Below are positions 17,787 to 27,417 of a DNA stretch of 64,000 nt, one piece after another. The stretch comes from Streptomyces sp. NA04227 (GTDB taxonomy: Bacteria; Actinomycetota; Actinomycetes; Streptomycetales; Streptomycetaceae), in contig NZ_CP054918.1 of assembly GCF_013364195.1 (NCBI RefSeq), positions 6,871,001 through 6,935,000 on the forward strand, read 5' to 3'. Made by a program: the position numbers and the translations under genes. The notes under the pieces are model-generated. The model was not told where the DNA came from, ran no database searches, and saw nothing but the letters and a program-made list of their open reading frames with translations. Within the stretch, counting starts at the first letter, position 1. Each line of letters starts with the position of its first letter.

Positions 17787-18713
17787 CTACTTGTTCCGGC
17801 TCTGGACCGAGGTGGGGACGGGCATGTGCAGGGCGAGTTGTCCCTCGGTCATCACATCGAGCTGCACGGTCCTGATCGGCTTGAGCGCGCGCAGATCCTC
17901 GGACATGCGGCCCTCCCCGAGCTCCAGGGCGACCTCGCGCGGAAGGCGCGCCGTCCCCGCGGCCAGCACATTGGTCTGGCTCAGGGTCGAGTGCCAGGCA
18001 CCGTTGATCGACGTGTACGAGGTGAGCGAGCCGACCCGCTCACCACTGCGGTAGGTGGTCTGGACGGGCGTGGGCACCGACAGCGACACATCGGTGCCGC
18101 CGGAGTCGTTGGCCACGCGGGCGCCGGTGCGCTGTGCGTCGATGTCGACGTCGAGTTCGGTGACCCACTTGGGGAAGCCGTACCCGTCGTGGCCACGGAC
18201 CTGGGCGATCTCCGTGCTCACCGGCAGCGACAGCACGTACGAGTCGAGGTGCTCGTTCTTGAGACCGGTGACCAGGTCGAAGAAGCCGAGCCTGCCGTGG
18301 CGTGCGGGCTTCACGGCGATGCCGACCGCGGCCTCGGTGTAGAAGTCGATGTCGCACACGTCGTAGCGGAAGAACATCACCGACGCCAGGCCGAGGCCCG
18401 GAGCGACCTCCAGCGGTGCCAGCTCCGCGGGCAGGCGGCTGCGGATCGCGCGGGACGGCGCGAGCATCGTGAGCCGGGCGGTCGAGACGCGGTAGTAGAA
18501 GTTCGGCGTGAGGGTCGAGCCGATCGGGGAGTCCACCCTGGTCTTGGGCAGCCGCCGGAAGAAGTCCACGCCACTGACGCGGGGATCGCGGGCGACCTCG
18601 TCGAGATCGGTGTCCATCCGGAAGCGGTCGTACAGACCACCCTTCGGCACGTTGACGGTACGACCGCCGAGGTCGTACTTGACTGTTTCCTGTTCCTGCG
18701 CGGACGAAGACAT
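17787..18713 (-). CDS. Acetoacetate decarboxylase family protein
   Basis: 308-aa protein of the acetoacetate decarboxylase-like fold. The segment GHDGYGFPKWVTEL (residues ~174-187) matches the ADC active-site strand and Lys182 aligns with the Schiff-base Lys. An N-terminal extension of about 70 residues (YDLGGRTVNVPKGG) precedes the core. Many actinobacterial members have unproved activity, so decarboxylation of a beta-keto acid is a hypothesis. First gene of an operon with the aldehyde dehydrogenase. Confidence 0.78.
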   Translation of the reverse strand: MSSSAQEQETVKYDLGGRTVNVPKGGLYDRFRMDTDLDEVARDPRVSGVDFFRRLPKTRVDSPIGSTLTPNFYYRVSTARLTMLAPSRAIRSRLPAELAPLEVAPGLGLASVMFFRYDVCDIDFYTEAAVGIAVKPARHGRLGFFDLVTGLKNEHLDSYVLSLPVSTEIAQVRGHDGYGFPKWVTELDVDIDAQRTGARVANDSGGTDVSLSVPTPVQTTYRSGERVGSLTSYTSINGAWHSTLSQTNVLAAGTARLPREVALELGEGRMSEDLRALKPIRTVQLDVMTEGQLALHMPVPTSVQSRNK

Positions 18714-18735
18714 GGGCGCGGCTCCCGGGCTCGAA

Positions 18736-18785
18736 TGTTAGCGGTGACCACATCAGAGTAGGGATGAATGTAAGCACCGTCAACA
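18736..18785. promoter_or_regulatory. Two 17-bp boxes upstream of the ADC-like/ALDH operon
   Basis: On the minus strand, box 1 (18785 to 18769) reads TGTTGACGGTGCTTACA and box 2 (18752 to 18736) reads TGTGGTCACCGCTAACA. Box 1 matches the 13886 box at 14 of 17 positions. As there, the stronger box is distal and the weaker one proximal to the gene. Confidence 0.65.
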
Positions 18786-18933
18786 ATGGGGTGGGGTGAG
18801 CTCTTCGGACGGCCGCGGAAACGCGGAAACGGCCCGGGCCCGCCCGCGCCGCGGAGGGCGCCGGTGGACCCGGACCGCCGTGCATCCGTACCCGGACCCG
18901 TGTGCGGGTTCGGCGGGCTGGACTCGGGGCGTT

Positions 18934-19902
18934 TCAGCCGTCGTGCAGTGCTTCGGTCAGGGCGTCGACCGCGAGTTTGCGGGCGACATTGGCGGCGCGG
19001 GTGTCGCGCAGGCTGTCCAGGAGCAGGAAGTCGTGGACCATGCCGGCGACGCGGACCGAGGTGACGTCCACACCGGCCTCGCGCAGCTTGTTCGCGTACA
19101 GCTCGCCCTCGTCGCGCAGCACGTCGGCCTCGTCCGTGATGACCAGCGTGGTGGGCAGCCCGCGGAGCTGGTCCACGGACGCCTGCAGCGGGGCTGCGTA
19201 CGGCTCGGAGCGCTGGGCGGGGTCGGTGGTGTAGGCGTCCCAGAACCACTTCATCCCGTCGCGCGTGAGGTAGTAGCCCTCGGCGAACTGGAGGTAGGAC
19301 GGGGTGTCGAAGTCGGCGTTGGCCACCGGGTAGAGCAGCACCTGCGCCTTGAGGTCGATCCCGCCGCGCTCCTTGTTCATCAGCGCGAACACCGCCGACA
19401 TGCAGCCGCCGACCGACTCGCCGGTGACCGCGATCCGCGAGGTGTCCAGGCCGTGCTCGGCGCCGTGCTCCATGACCCACTGGCCCACGGCGTAGTTCTG
19501 CTCGACCTGGGTCGGGTACTTCTTCTCCGGTGCCCGGTCGTACACGGGGAACACGCCCGCCGCGCCCGCTCCGACGGCGAGTTCGCGGAAGAGGCGGTCA
19601 TGGGTCTGGTTGTCGCCGAAGACCCAGCCGGCGCCGTGGATGTAGAACACCACCGGCAGCGGTCCCTTCACGCCCTTGGGCCGGATGATGCGGGTACGGA
19701 CCATGCCCCACTTCCCGGCGTCCACGTCGACCCACTCCTCGTCGACGTCCGGGCGGGGTACCCCGGACTCGGTCTGCAGGCCGAGCAGGATGTCGCGCCC
19801 CTGCTCCGGGGGTACTTCGTAGATACGCGGGTGCGGGTCGGTGGCCTCGGCCAGTTCCTTCGCTTCGGGTTCGAGGTACGGGGCGAGCGGCGGCGCGGTC
19901 AT
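18934..19902 (-). CDS. Alpha/beta hydrolase, hormone-sensitive-lipase-like
   Basis: 322-aa esterase/lipase of the alpha/beta hydrolase-3 (HSL) group. Oxyanion-hole segment FYIHGAGWVFG (HGAG rather than the usual HGGG), nucleophile elbow GESVGG, Asp in TDEADVLRDEG and His in GMVHDF. An N-terminal cap (~70 residues) precedes the core. ATG at 19902 has GGGAG upstream; the frame to 19950 is not needed. It follows a TetR gene on the same strand after a 185-bp gap. Substrate unknown, probably a short-chain ester or lactone. Confidence 0.83.
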   Translation of the reverse strand: MTAPPLAPYLEPEAKELAEATDPHPRIYEVPPEQGRDILLGLQTESGVPRPDVDEEWVDVDAGKWGMVRTRIIRPKGVKGPLPVVFYIHGAGWVFGDNQTHDRLFRELAVGAGAAGVFPVYDRAPEKKYPTQVEQNYAVGQWVMEHGAEHGLDTSRIAVTGESVGGCMSAVFALMNKERGGIDLKAQVLLYPVANADFDTPSYLQFAEGYYLTRDGMKWFWDAYTTDPAQRSEPYAAPLQASVDQLRGLPTTLVITDEADVLRDEGELYANKLREAGVDVTSVRVAGMVHDFLLLDSLRDTRAANVARKLAVDALTEALHDG

Positions 19903-20087
19903 GGGCACTCCCTGTCGCGAGTGGATGCGTGCTCTCTCGTACGGCCTCACCGGCTACTTCTGATGCAGCCGGGGCCGACCCCCCCCGTCCATCGTGATGC
20001 CTTCTGCGCGAGGTGCAAATCGTCACAGAAGTGTGCAGACGGGATGTCGTGTCCCGGCGGGGTGGTGTACCTGGGGGGAGTGCTCGA

Positions 20088-20690
20088 TCAGGCGTGGGGG
20101 AACCGCACGAACCCGAAGACTTCGTCAACGAGGGTGACGAGCGAATGCTCGGCGCCGTTGTCGGACCACCGCATGAGGGCGACGTCGAAGCAGCCCAGCG
20201 CCGTGTTGATCATCGTCTGGGCCTGCAGCGCGGGGTCGGGGACCACGGGGTCGATCCGGGGCGCGATCTCCGGTACGAGGGCGTCGGTCCAGGCGAGGTG
20301 CTTCTCCAGGTAGCGCGCGCGCAGCCCGGGAGTGTGGCAGATGACCCGGGTGGCCCGCTTCCAGTGCCCCGTGTCCTCGTCCATCTGAAGGGCGCCCACA
20401 CGGAACGTGGCGTGCAGCGCGTCCCAGACCGGGCGCCCGTCGAGGTGCTCCAGCAGCGCCTCCCGGACTTCCGGGGCGGAGGGGATGCGGTCGCCGAAGA
20501 CGACGTCTTCCTTGTTGGTGAAGTAGCGGAAGAAGCTGCGCTGGGAGATGCCGGCCGCCGCGACGATGTCGGCGACGGTGACCTGGTCGAAGCCGTTGGT
20601 GTCGAAGAGTCCGAGGGCTGTGTCCGTCAGCGCTTCCGTGACGGCTTGGCGGGTCTTCATGCGCAGGCCGGATGCGGTGGTCTCCCTCAT
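20088..20690 (-). CDS. TetR/AcrR family regulator
   Basis: 200-aa repressor-type protein. HTH at residues ~10-60 (TDTALGLFDTNGFDQVTVADIV, AAAGISQRSFFRYFTNKEDV); the FFRYF recognition helix is typical of the AcrR/MftR-like branch. Divergent from the DJ-1/ALDH/reductase operon at 20898, with a triple TGCCAG operator-like array between, so it probably represses that operon and itself. Confidence 0.87.
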   Translation of the reverse strand: MRETTASGLRMKTRQAVTEALTDTALGLFDTNGFDQVTVADIVAAAGISQRSFFRYFTNKEDVVFGDRIPSAPEVREALLEHLDGRPVWDALHATFRVGALQMDEDTGHWKRATRVICHTPGLRARYLEKHLAWTDALVPEIAPRIDPVVPDPALQAQTMINTALGCFDVALMRWSDNGAEHSLVTLVDEVFGFVRFPHA

Positions 20691-20706
20691 GTGGTCAGGT
20701 TATCAG

Positions 20707-20731
20707 TGCCAGTCCTGGCAGTCTGTGCCAG
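20707..20731. promoter_or_regulatory. Overlapping TGCCAG palindromes, candidate TetR operator
   Basis: TGCCAG-TC-CTGGCA (20707-20720) is followed by GTCTG and a third TGCCAG, so CTGGCA-GTCTG-TGCCAG forms a second perfect palindrome sharing the middle half-site. Located between the divergent TetR and DJ-1 genes. Confidence 0.65.
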
Positions 20732-20897
20732 AAATGACGTATGCTGTCGTCACGTGAGGTGCGAGGTCGCCGACGGTGATCGGTCGCTCGGGCCCTTCTC
20801 CGGGCCGATGATGATTTTGAGGCACTCACGCCACATCTCTATCGATTTGTCCCCGGCGTCGGCAGTGGGGACGTCCCGGCGGGAGGAAGTGGTCGTC

Positions 20898-21614
20898 ATG
20901 ACCAAGGTGCTGTTCGTGGTGTCCGCGGCGGATCGTTGGACGCTGCGCGACGGGGAGGTGCATCCGTCGGGGTTCTGGGGTGAGGAACTGGCGATGCCGC
21001 ACAAGATCTTTTCCGGGGCGGGGTGGGAGACCACGATCGCGACGCCCGGCGGGAAGGTTCCGACGCTGGACAGCCTGAGCATGTCGCGTACCGCCGGGTG
21101 GCCGTCGAAGCTGCGCGAGGTGGCTTCGTATCTGGAGGCGATCGAGGGGGAGTTGAACAGTCCCCGGGTGCTGGCGGAGATCGATCCGGACGACTTCGAC
21201 GTGGTGTTCTACCCGGGTGGGCACGGCCCGATGGAGGATCTGTCGGTCGACCCGGTGTCGGGTGCGCTGATCACACGGGTCCTGCGTTCGGGCAAGCCGC
21301 TGGCCTTGTTGTGCCATGCGCCGGCCGCGGCTTTCGCGGCGCAGAACGAGGACGGGTCGTGGCCGTTCACGGGCTACCGCATGACGGGGCTGTCGAACCT
21401 GGAGGAGAAGTTCAACAGCTTCGGCCGGAAGGCGGTGTGGCTGCTGGAGGACCGGCTGCGGGAGAGCGGCGCGGAGTATTCGAAGGCCCGGCTGCCGCTG
21501 CGGCCGTACGTCGTCGTCGACCGCAATGTGTACACCGGTCAGAACCCGCCGTCCTCGGAACGTCTCGCCGAGCGGCTCGTCGCCGATGTGAACGCGGCGT
21601 CGAAAGCACGCTAG
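20898..21614 (+). CDS. DJ-1/PfpI family type 1 glutamine amidotransferase-like protein
   Basis: 238-aa DJ-1/ThiJ/PfpI protein of the Hsp31-like size class. It starts KVLFVVSAADRWTLRDG, contains VVFYPGGHGPMEDL and the nucleophile elbow LALLCHAPAAA with Cys139. Relatives act as glyoxalase III, deglycase or chaperone; which applies is not visible. ATG at 20898 follows GGGAGGAAG. First gene of a probable operon with an aldehyde dehydrogenase and an NAD(P)-binding reductase, which points to reactive-aldehyde metabolism. Confidence 0.85.
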   Translation: MTKVLFVVSAADRWTLRDGEVHPSGFWGEELAMPHKIFSGAGWETTIATPGGKVPTLDSLSMSRTAGWPSKLREVASYLEAIEGELNSPRVLAEIDPDDFDVVFYPGGHGPMEDLSVDPVSGALITRVLRSGKPLALLCHAPAAAFAAQNEDGSWPFTGYRMTGLSNLEEKFNSFGRKAVWLLEDRLRESGAEYSKARLPLRPYVVVDRNVYTGQNPPSSERLAERLVADVNAASKAR

Positions 21615-21668
21615 CCGCCCCTCGGCCCGAACACCGCCCCCGCCCCCGCCTGGAAGGCTCGTGCACCC

Positions 21669-23102
21669 ATGACCGGCACCGCTGTTCCCGTCGCACCGCA
21701 GGACCTGTACATCCCGGAGACCGTCGATCGGCTGCGGGCCACCTTCGACTCGGGCGTCACCCGCCCCGCGGCCTGGCGCCGACGCCAACTCCGCGCCCTG
21801 CGGCGCCTGTTGACGGACCACACCTCGGACATCGAGGAAGCGCTCTACGACGACCTGCGCAAGGGGCGTACCGAGTCGCACCTCACCGAGATCGGGCAGG
21901 TCCTGGCCGAGGTCGAGCACGCCCTTGGCCACCTCGACCGCTGGATGAGGCCGCGCCGGGTCGGCGTGCCCCTGAACATGAAGCCGGCCACGGCCCGGAT
22001 CCACCCCGAACCCCTCGGCGTGTGCCTGATCATCGCGCCCTGGAACTATCCGCTGACACTCACGCTGAACCCGCTGGTCGGCGCGTTGTCGGCCGGGAAC
22101 GCGGCCGTCGTCAAACCGAGTGAGCTGGCTCCCGCCACCAGCGCCCTGCTCGCCGAGCTGCTGCCCCGCTACCTGGAGGCCGTCGCCGTCGTCGAAGGAG
22201 CCGTGGAGGAGACCACCGAGCTGCTCGCCCAGCGCTTCGACCACATCTTCTACACCGGCAACGGCACCGTGGGCCGCATCGTGGCCGCCGCCGCGGCGAA
22301 GAACCTGACCCCGATCACCCTCGAACTCGGCGGCAAATCACCCGTCTTCATCGACGAGACGGCCGACATGACCGTCACCGCGCGCCGACTGGCCTGGGGC
22401 AAGTTCACCAACGCCGGCCAGACCTGCGTCGCACCGGACTACGTCCTCGTCACCGAGGCCGCCCGCGACTCGCTCCTTGCGGCACTGCCCAAAGCCATCG
22501 GGGAGATGTTCGGGCCCAACCCGCGGGCCAGCGCCGACTACGGACGCATCGTCAACGACCGCCACTTCCGGCGCCTGACCGGCCTCCTGGCGGAGGGCGA
22601 CCTGCTCGCCGGAGGGGTGTCCGACGCGGGTGAGCGCTACCTTGCGCCGACCGTGCTGGCCGACGTACCGCAAGGCGCCGCGGTCATGGCCGAGGAGATC
22701 TTCGGACCGATCCTCCCGGTGCTGACCGTGCGCGACGTCCACGAGGCCATCGACTTCATCAACGCCAGGGACAAGCCCCTCTCCCTCTACGCGTTCACCC
22801 ACGACAGGGAAGCCCGGCAAGCCCTCCTGGACAAGACCTCCTCCGGAGGACTCGTCTACAACGCGCCGGTGATCCACCTCGGCGCGCCGAACCTGCCGTT
22901 CGGCGGTGTCGGCGAGTCCGGCATGGGCGCTTACCACGGCAAGACGTCCTTCGACACGTTCAGCCACCGCAAGTCGGTCCTCTCCAAGCCCACGCGGCCC
23001 GACACACTGCGCCTGCTCTATGCCCCGCACACCTCCCGCTCCTTCGCCTTCATCGCCAAGGCCGTCTCCCGTACCCACCCCCTGGTGGGCAGGAAGCGAT
23101 GA
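21669..23102 (+). CDS. Aldehyde dehydrogenase, class 3 / fatty aldehyde type
   Basis: 477-aa NAD(P)-dependent aldehyde dehydrogenase. Landmarks: [16 protein letters not shown] (residues 121-136), [20 protein letters not shown] with Glu219 and [11 protein letters not shown] with Cys253, then EEIFGPILP. The compact N-terminus and short length match ALDH3-like enzymes for medium/long-chain or aromatic aldehydes. It begins 54 bp after the DJ-1 gene and overlaps the next ATG by 4 bp. Confidence 0.87.
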   Translation: MTGTAVPVAPQDLYIPETVDRLRATFDSGVTRPAAWRRRQLRALRRLLTDHTSDIEEALYDDLRKGRTESHLTEIGQVLAEVEHALGHLDRWMRPRRVGVPLNMKPATARIHPEPLGVCLIIAPWNYPLTLTLNPLVGALSAGNAAVVKPSELAPATSALLAELLPRYLEAVAVVEGAVEETTELLAQRFDHIFYTGNGTVGRIVAAAAAKNLTPITLELGGKSPVFIDETADMTVTARRLAWGKFTNAGQTCVAPDYVLVTEAARDSLLAALPKAIGEMFGPNPRASADYGRIVNDRHFRRLTGLLAEGDLLAGGVSDAGERYLAPTVLADVPQGAAVMAEEIFGPILPVLTVRDVHEAIDFINARDKPLSLYAFTHDREARQALLDKTSSGGLVYNAPVIHLGAPNLPFGGVGESGMGAYHGKTSFDTFSHRKSVLSKPTRPDTLRLLYAPHTSRSFAFIAKAVSRTHPLVGRKR

Positions 23103-24205
23103 GCGGCCGCATCATCCTGCTCGGCGCCACCGGCTACACGGGCGACCTCGTCCTCGACTCCCTCCTGCGCAGGGGCGTACGACCGACGGTGGCCGGACGC
23201 AACCCCGCCGCTGTGGAGGGCGTGGCCCAACGCGCGGGCGGCCTGGACCACTTGGTCGTCGACGCCGCCGACTCCGACGGCCTGAAGAAGCACCTGCGAC
23301 GCGGCGACGTCCTCATCACCACCGTCGGCCCCTTCGCACGCTTCGGCTTTCCCGTCGCACAGGCCGCCGCGGATGCGGGCGCCCACTACATCGACTCCAC
23401 CGGCGAGGTCGGATTCGTCCAGGCCCTGCACGACCGGCATCACAGGCGTGCCCGGGAGACCGGCGCGGTGATGCTGCCCGCCTTCGGGTACGACTACGTC
23501 CCAGGCGTCCTCGCCGGTGCACTCGCCCTCCAGGAGGCGGGAGCCGCCGCGCGCGCACTCGATGTCGGCTACTTCTCCACCGGCCCGATCTGGCGCGGGA
23601 TCAGCCAGGGCACCCGTACCACCATGCGCGACGGCATGATCCTGCCCTCGGCGCGCTGGCACCGGCACCGGCTGGTCGACGAGCGCACCGCCTCACGCGT
23701 CCACCGCTTCACCGTCCGGGGCCGCCGCAAGTCCGCGTTCCTCGTCTCCGGCACCGAAGTGCTGTTCCTGCCCCAGGAGTTCCCGGCACTCGACGACGTC
23801 ACCGTCTACAACGGCTGGTTCTCCGGGCTCAGTCGGCCTGTCTCCTTTTACTCGGCCTTCGCCAACGCCGTCACGCGCCTTCCGGCGGGCCGCAAGCTGG
23901 CCGACGCGCTGACCCGCCCGCTGCTCCTCGGCCCACCGGGCGGTCCCGACGCGGCCCTGCGGGCACGGATTCCCTCCTACGCGGTCGCCGTCGCCTCCAC
24001 CGGCGTTCCGGGCAGCGCCCCGCTCGCGGAGGTCCACCTGGAAGGCCCCAACCCGTACAGCCTCACCGGTGAACTCATCGCCTGGGCCGCCGACCACATC
24101 GCGGCGGGTTTTGACGTGACACCCGGCGTCGTCGGACCCACGGCGGCCTTCGGACTCGACACACTCCGGCAGGGCTGCGCCGAAGTCGGGCTCGTCACGG
24201 TCTGA
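23099..24205 (+). CDS. Saccharopine dehydrogenase-like NAD(P)-binding protein
   Basis: 368-aa Rossmann-fold protein of the saccharopine dehydrogenase / trans-acting enoyl reductase family. It starts [20 protein letters not shown] (GxTGYTG dinucleotide motif), followed by [10 protein letters not shown] and HYIDSTGE. The C-terminal half lacks features of true lysine-pathway enzymes. Relatives act in lipid reductions, but the substrate here is unknown. ATGA overlap with the aldehyde dehydrogenase indicates one operon. Confidence 0.82.
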   Translation: MSGRIILLGATGYTGDLVLDSLLRRGVRPTVAGRNPAAVEGVAQRAGGLDHLVVDAADSDGLKKHLRRGDVLITTVGPFARFGFPVAQAAADAGAHYIDSTGEVGFVQALHDRHHRRARETGAVMLPAFGYDYVPGVLAGALALQEAGAAARALDVGYFSTGPIWRGISQGTRTTMRDGMILPSARWHRHRLVDERTASRVHRFTVRGRRKSAFLVSGTEVLFLPQEFPALDDVTVYNGWFSGLSRPVSFYSAFANAVTRLPAGRKLADALTRPLLLGPPGGPDAALRARIPSYAVAVASTGVPGSAPLAEVHLEGPNPYSLTGELIAWAADHIAAGFDVTPGVVGPTAAFGLDTLRQGCAEVGLVTV

Positions 24206-24263
24206 CCGGCCGACTGCGCCGGAGCGAGCGTGCTTCGGCGCCGTCGGCGGCGAACGGTCGCGC

Positions 24264-25355
24264 TCACTCGGCGTACTGGGCGGCCCTCTCCAGGAGTTGG
24301 GGGACGCCCGCCTCCAGGGACGGCCCGAAGACCGTGTCGTCCGGGCGTTCGCCACGCCGCCAGCGGGTGTGGATGGCTTCGCAGAAGATCGCCGCTTTCC
24401 ACAGCGCGAGAGTCTGGTACCAGGGGAGCGGGGTGAGATCGAGGTCCGTGCCCGACCGGTAGCGCTCTGCCAGCTGGAGCCTGGTGAGGTAGCCGGCAGC
24501 CCGGGTCACCGGGGTGAGTTCAAGCGGAGTGGCGGGGGCGCCCTCCTCGGAGTAGGTGGCGGTCAGATAGCCCAGGTCCGCCAACGGGTCGCCCAGTGTG
24601 GCCATTTCCCAGTCCAGGATCGCGACGATCGCGGCGGGCGACCGGTCGGTGGACCGGGGAGCGAACATGAGGTTGCCCATGCGGTAGTCGCCGTGGACCA
24701 CGGAAGCCGCCTGGCTCGTCGGCAGGTTGCGGCCGAGCCAGTCCGCTATCCGTTCCACCGCGGGGAGTTCGCGTGAGGCGTTGACCTCCCACAGTCCGCG
24801 GAAACGGTCGACCTGGCGCCGGAGATACCCGTCGGGGGAGCCCAGGGAAGCGAGCTCGCCTTCGGTCACATCGATGCGGTGCAGGGCGAGGAGAGCGTCG
24901 ACGACCGCCGCACTGGTGGCCCTGCGGTGTTCGAGGGAGGAGAGATGGGCCGGGATCGTCTCGGTGATGACCGTCCCGTCGAGGTGGGCCATGACGTAGA
25001 AGGGCACGCCCAGGACCGAGTCGTCCTCGCAGACGGCGAGGATCTCCGGCACCGGCACCCCGTGCCGGTGGAGGATCTTCTGGATGCGGGCCTCGCGCAC
25101 CATGTCGTGCGTCGACTTCGGCAGCGGCGGGCGGGGACCACGGCGCAGGACGGCCAACTCGCCGCCGCGCTCGATCAGATAGGTGATGTTGGAGTGGCCG
25201 TCGCCGATGCGCTGCCATGCGAGCGGACCGCGTCCGATGCCGTGCGCGTCGAGGAAGCCGGTGACCGCGTCGACGACCAGAAGCGGCGGGCTTTCCAGCT
25301 GCCGGGCCCCCTCCCGGTCCGCGACGACCTCCACTCCGTCCGGGACGGTACGCAT
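24264..25355 (-). CDS. Aminoglycoside-phosphotransferase-fold kinase, ACAD10/11- or LvaA-like
   Basis: 363-aa kinase-fold protein. GDGHSNITYLIE (residues ~50-61) is the ATP loop, SVVHGDYRMGNLMF contains the catalytic Brenner motif and AILDWEMATLGDPLADLGYL is the metal-binding DxD-like block typical of the acyl-CoA dehydrogenase-associated APH group. In that group (mammalian ACAD10/11, Pseudomonas LvaA) the kinase phosphorylates 4-hydroxyacyl-CoA. ATG at 25355 overlaps the dehydrogenase stop (TGATG). Last gene of a four-gene operon with ligase, SDR and acyl-CoA dehydrogenase. Confidence 0.82.
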   Translation of the reverse strand: MRTVPDGVEVVADREGARQLESPPLLVVDAVTGFLDAHGIGRGPLAWQRIGDGHSNITYLIERGGELAVLRRGPRPPLPKSTHDMVREARIQKILHRHGVPVPEILAVCEDDSVLGVPFYVMAHLDGTVITETIPAHLSSLEHRRATSAAVVDALLALHRIDVTEGELASLGSPDGYLRRQVDRFRGLWEVNASRELPAVERIADWLGRNLPTSQAASVVHGDYRMGNLMFAPRSTDRSPAAIVAILDWEMATLGDPLADLGYLTATYSEEGAPATPLELTPVTRAAGYLTRLQLAERYRSGTDLDLTPLPWYQTLALWKAAIFCEAIHTRWRRGERPDDTVFGPSLEAGVPQLLERAAQYAE

Positions 25356-26593
25356 CACACGCCCCCGCTCCGGCCGACGACGGCGTCGCCCCGGTACCGC
25401 TCCCCGGCCTGGACCGCCGCGCGCCGACCGGCCGAGGCACGGCGGGAAATCGCCCACTTGTGGGTCTCGTTGGGGCCGTCGTAGATACGGAATGGACGGA
25501 CCTCGCTCAGGTACTGCGCCAGCGGGAGCCCGTCGGAGACCCCGTCCCCGCCGCAGATCTGGACGGCCCGGTCGACGACCCGGAAGATCGCCTCCGAGCA
25601 GTGCACCTTCGCGATCGAGGACATCGCGGACCCCGCCTTCGGATCGGCGTGCAGCAGTGCCGCGGTCTTGGTGATGATCGCGTCGGACGTCTCGATGTCG
25701 ATCACCGACTCCGCGATGAGTTCCTGAGCCAGACCGAGCGAGCCGAGCGAACCGCCGAACAACTCCCGCGTCTCGGCCCGGTCCAAGGCGATGTCCAGCG
25801 ACCGCCGCGCCAGTCCCAGCCACCGCATGCAGTGGGTGAGCCGCGCCGGACCCAGCCGCACCTGGGCGTAGCGGAAGCCGAGTCCCACCTCGCCGAGCAC
25901 CGCCTCGTCGGGGACGAAGCAGTCTTCGAGGTAGAGGTGCGGGTGGCCGCCGTCGATGGCGCGGTCGACGGTGTGGATCGCCTCGCCGACCCGGACACCG
26001 GGGTCCGCCATGTCGACGAGGAACATGGTGGCCCCCTCGGGGGCCCCGTCCACGGCCGGGGTCCGCGCCATGACGATGACGAATCCGGCGCCGACGGCGC
26101 CACTGATGAACCGCTTGTGGCCGTCGATGATCCAGCCACCACCGGTACGGACGGCCTTCGTCCGCAGGGCCGCCGGGTCGGAGCCCGCTCCCGGGTGCGG
26201 CTCGGTCATGGCGAAGCAGGACCGGATGTCTCCCGCGGCCAAGGGCACGAGATGGCGCTGCTTCTGGTCCTCGGTCGCGATCAGATGGAGCATGTGCATG
26301 TTTCCCTCGTCGGGAGCCATGCAGTTGAGCACACTGGGGCCGATCGGCGAGTACCCGGCCTCCTGAAGGACCGGGGACCAGTGCTCGATCGACAGCCCCT
26401 GCCCGCCGTACTCCTTCGGCACGTGCGGCGCGAAGACGCCCGCGTCCTTCGCCGCTGCTTGCAGCCGCTCGCGGGTGGCCCGGTGGAGTCGGTCGCCCGG
26501 CGCGGGTTCCGCGTCGATGACGACCTCGCGTACGAACCGGCGTGTGCGTGCGTACAGTTGGGCCACATCGGGAGGGAGGTGAGTGAAGGTCAT
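25355..26593 (-). CDS. Acyl-CoA dehydrogenase, ACAD10/11- or LvaC-like
   Basis: 412-aa FAD-dependent acyl-CoA dehydrogenase. Core motifs: FAPHVPKEYGGQGLS, CFAMTEPHPGAGSDP (FAD/substrate loop), IIDGHKRFISGA, the RLTHCMRWLGLARR helix and VQICGGDGVSDGLPLAQYLSEVRPFRIYDGPNETH. The pattern fits the group partnered with APH-like kinases. ATG at 26593 has an AAAGGCAGGA site. It couples translationally to the kinase downstream and follows the SDR gene by 32 bp. Confidence 0.86.
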   Translation of the reverse strand: MTFTHLPPDVAQLYARTRRFVREVVIDAEPAPGDRLHRATRERLQAAAKDAGVFAPHVPKEYGGQGLSIEHWSPVLQEAGYSPIGPSVLNCMAPDEGNMHMLHLIATEDQKQRHLVPLAAGDIRSCFAMTEPHPGAGSDPAALRTKAVRTGGGWIIDGHKRFISGAVGAGFVIVMARTPAVDGAPEGATMFLVDMADPGVRVGEAIHTVDRAIDGGHPHLYLEDCFVPDEAVLGEVGLGFRYAQVRLGPARLTHCMRWLGLARRSLDIALDRAETRELFGGSLGSLGLAQELIAESVIDIETSDAIITKTAALLHADPKAGSAMSSIAKVHCSEAIFRVVDRAVQICGGDGVSDGLPLAQYLSEVRPFRIYDGPNETHKWAISRRASAGRRAAVQAGERYRGDAVVGRSGGV

Positions 26594-26625
26594 GGCTGTC
26601 CTGCCTTTCGGAGCCGGGCCGGTCG

Positions 26626-27414
26626 TTACGCGGTGCCACCGGCGACCGCGAGGCCGCCGTCGACGGTGAGGATGTGGCCGGTGACCCAGGAGGAGTCGTC
26701 CGAGGCCAGATAGGCCACCGCGGAGGCGACGTCGGAGGGGACACCGAGCCGCTTCATGGGGTACTGCTCGGCGACTGCCTCCTCCTTGCCCGCATAGAGG
26801 GCCTTGGCGAACCGCGTCTTCACCACGGCCGGCGCCACCGCGTTGACGCGGATCCCCGGACCGAGTTCGACGGCGAGAGTCCTCGTCAGGTGGGACACGG
26901 CCGCCTTGCTCACCCCGTACAGGCCGATACCGGGCGCCGGAGTCTCTCCGGTCACCGAGGAGAGATTGACGACGGCCCCCTGACGTTCGGCGAACCGGAG
27001 ATCCCGGTGGGCCACCGCGCCCTGGACCCAGGCGAGCGTGGCGAGGACGTTGACCTCCAGCACCTTGCGGGCGACGTCGAGGTCCAGCTCGGCGACGGGA
27101 CCGTAGGCAGGGTTGATACCGGCGTTGTTCACGAGGACGTCGAGCCCGCCGAACTCGCGGGCGACGGTGTCGAAGACTTCGCGACGATGCTCGGGATCGT
27201 CCGCCTTGCCCGCGACGGTGATCACGCTGCCCCGGGGCAGCGCGGCCGCGGCCTCTTCGAGTGGTCCGGCCTTGCGCGCGGTGAGGCACACCCGCGCCCC
27301 CTCGGCCACGAGCCGTTCGGCGATCGCGAGGCCGATTCCCCGGCTCGCGCCGGTCACGACGGCGCTGCGGCCCGAGCAGCGGCCGTTCTGGTTCAGGTTC
27401 AGATCCAGGTTCAA
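26626..27414 (-). CDS. Short-chain dehydrogenase/reductase, LvaD-like position
   Basis: 262-aa classical SDR. Cofactor motif TGASRGIGLAIAERL, NNAG at residues ~100, catalytic Ser in VVNLSSVTGE and the YGVSK Tyr/Lys pair are all present; it ends with SSWVTGHILTVDGGLAVAGG. The start is taken as TTG at 27414, 3 bp after the ligase stop, with AAGGA 7 nt upstream; no better ATG/GTG lies before the cofactor motif. Predicted 3-hydroxyacyl-CoA or keto-group oxidoreductase within the acyl-CoA operon. Confidence 0.82.
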   Translation of the reverse strand: MNLDLNLNQNGRCSGRSAVVTGASRGIGLAIAERLVAEGARVCLTARKAGPLEEAAAALPRGSVITVAGKADDPEHRREVFDTVAREFGGLDVLVNNAGINPAYGPVAELDLDVARKVLEVNVLATLAWVQGAVAHRDLRFAERQGAVVNLSSVTGETPAPGIGLYGVSKAAVSHLTRTLAVELGPGIRVNAVAPAVVKTRFAKALYAGKEEAVAEQYPMKRLGVPSDVASAVAYLASDDSSWVTGHILTVDGGLAVAGGTA

Positions 27415-27417
27415 GGG

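Noticed and set aside
15561..18761. 1066-codon plus-strand frame over the ALDH and ADC-like genes
   Set aside because: Spans two clear minus-strand enzymes; translation is low-complexity Gly/Arg/Val and has no motif.
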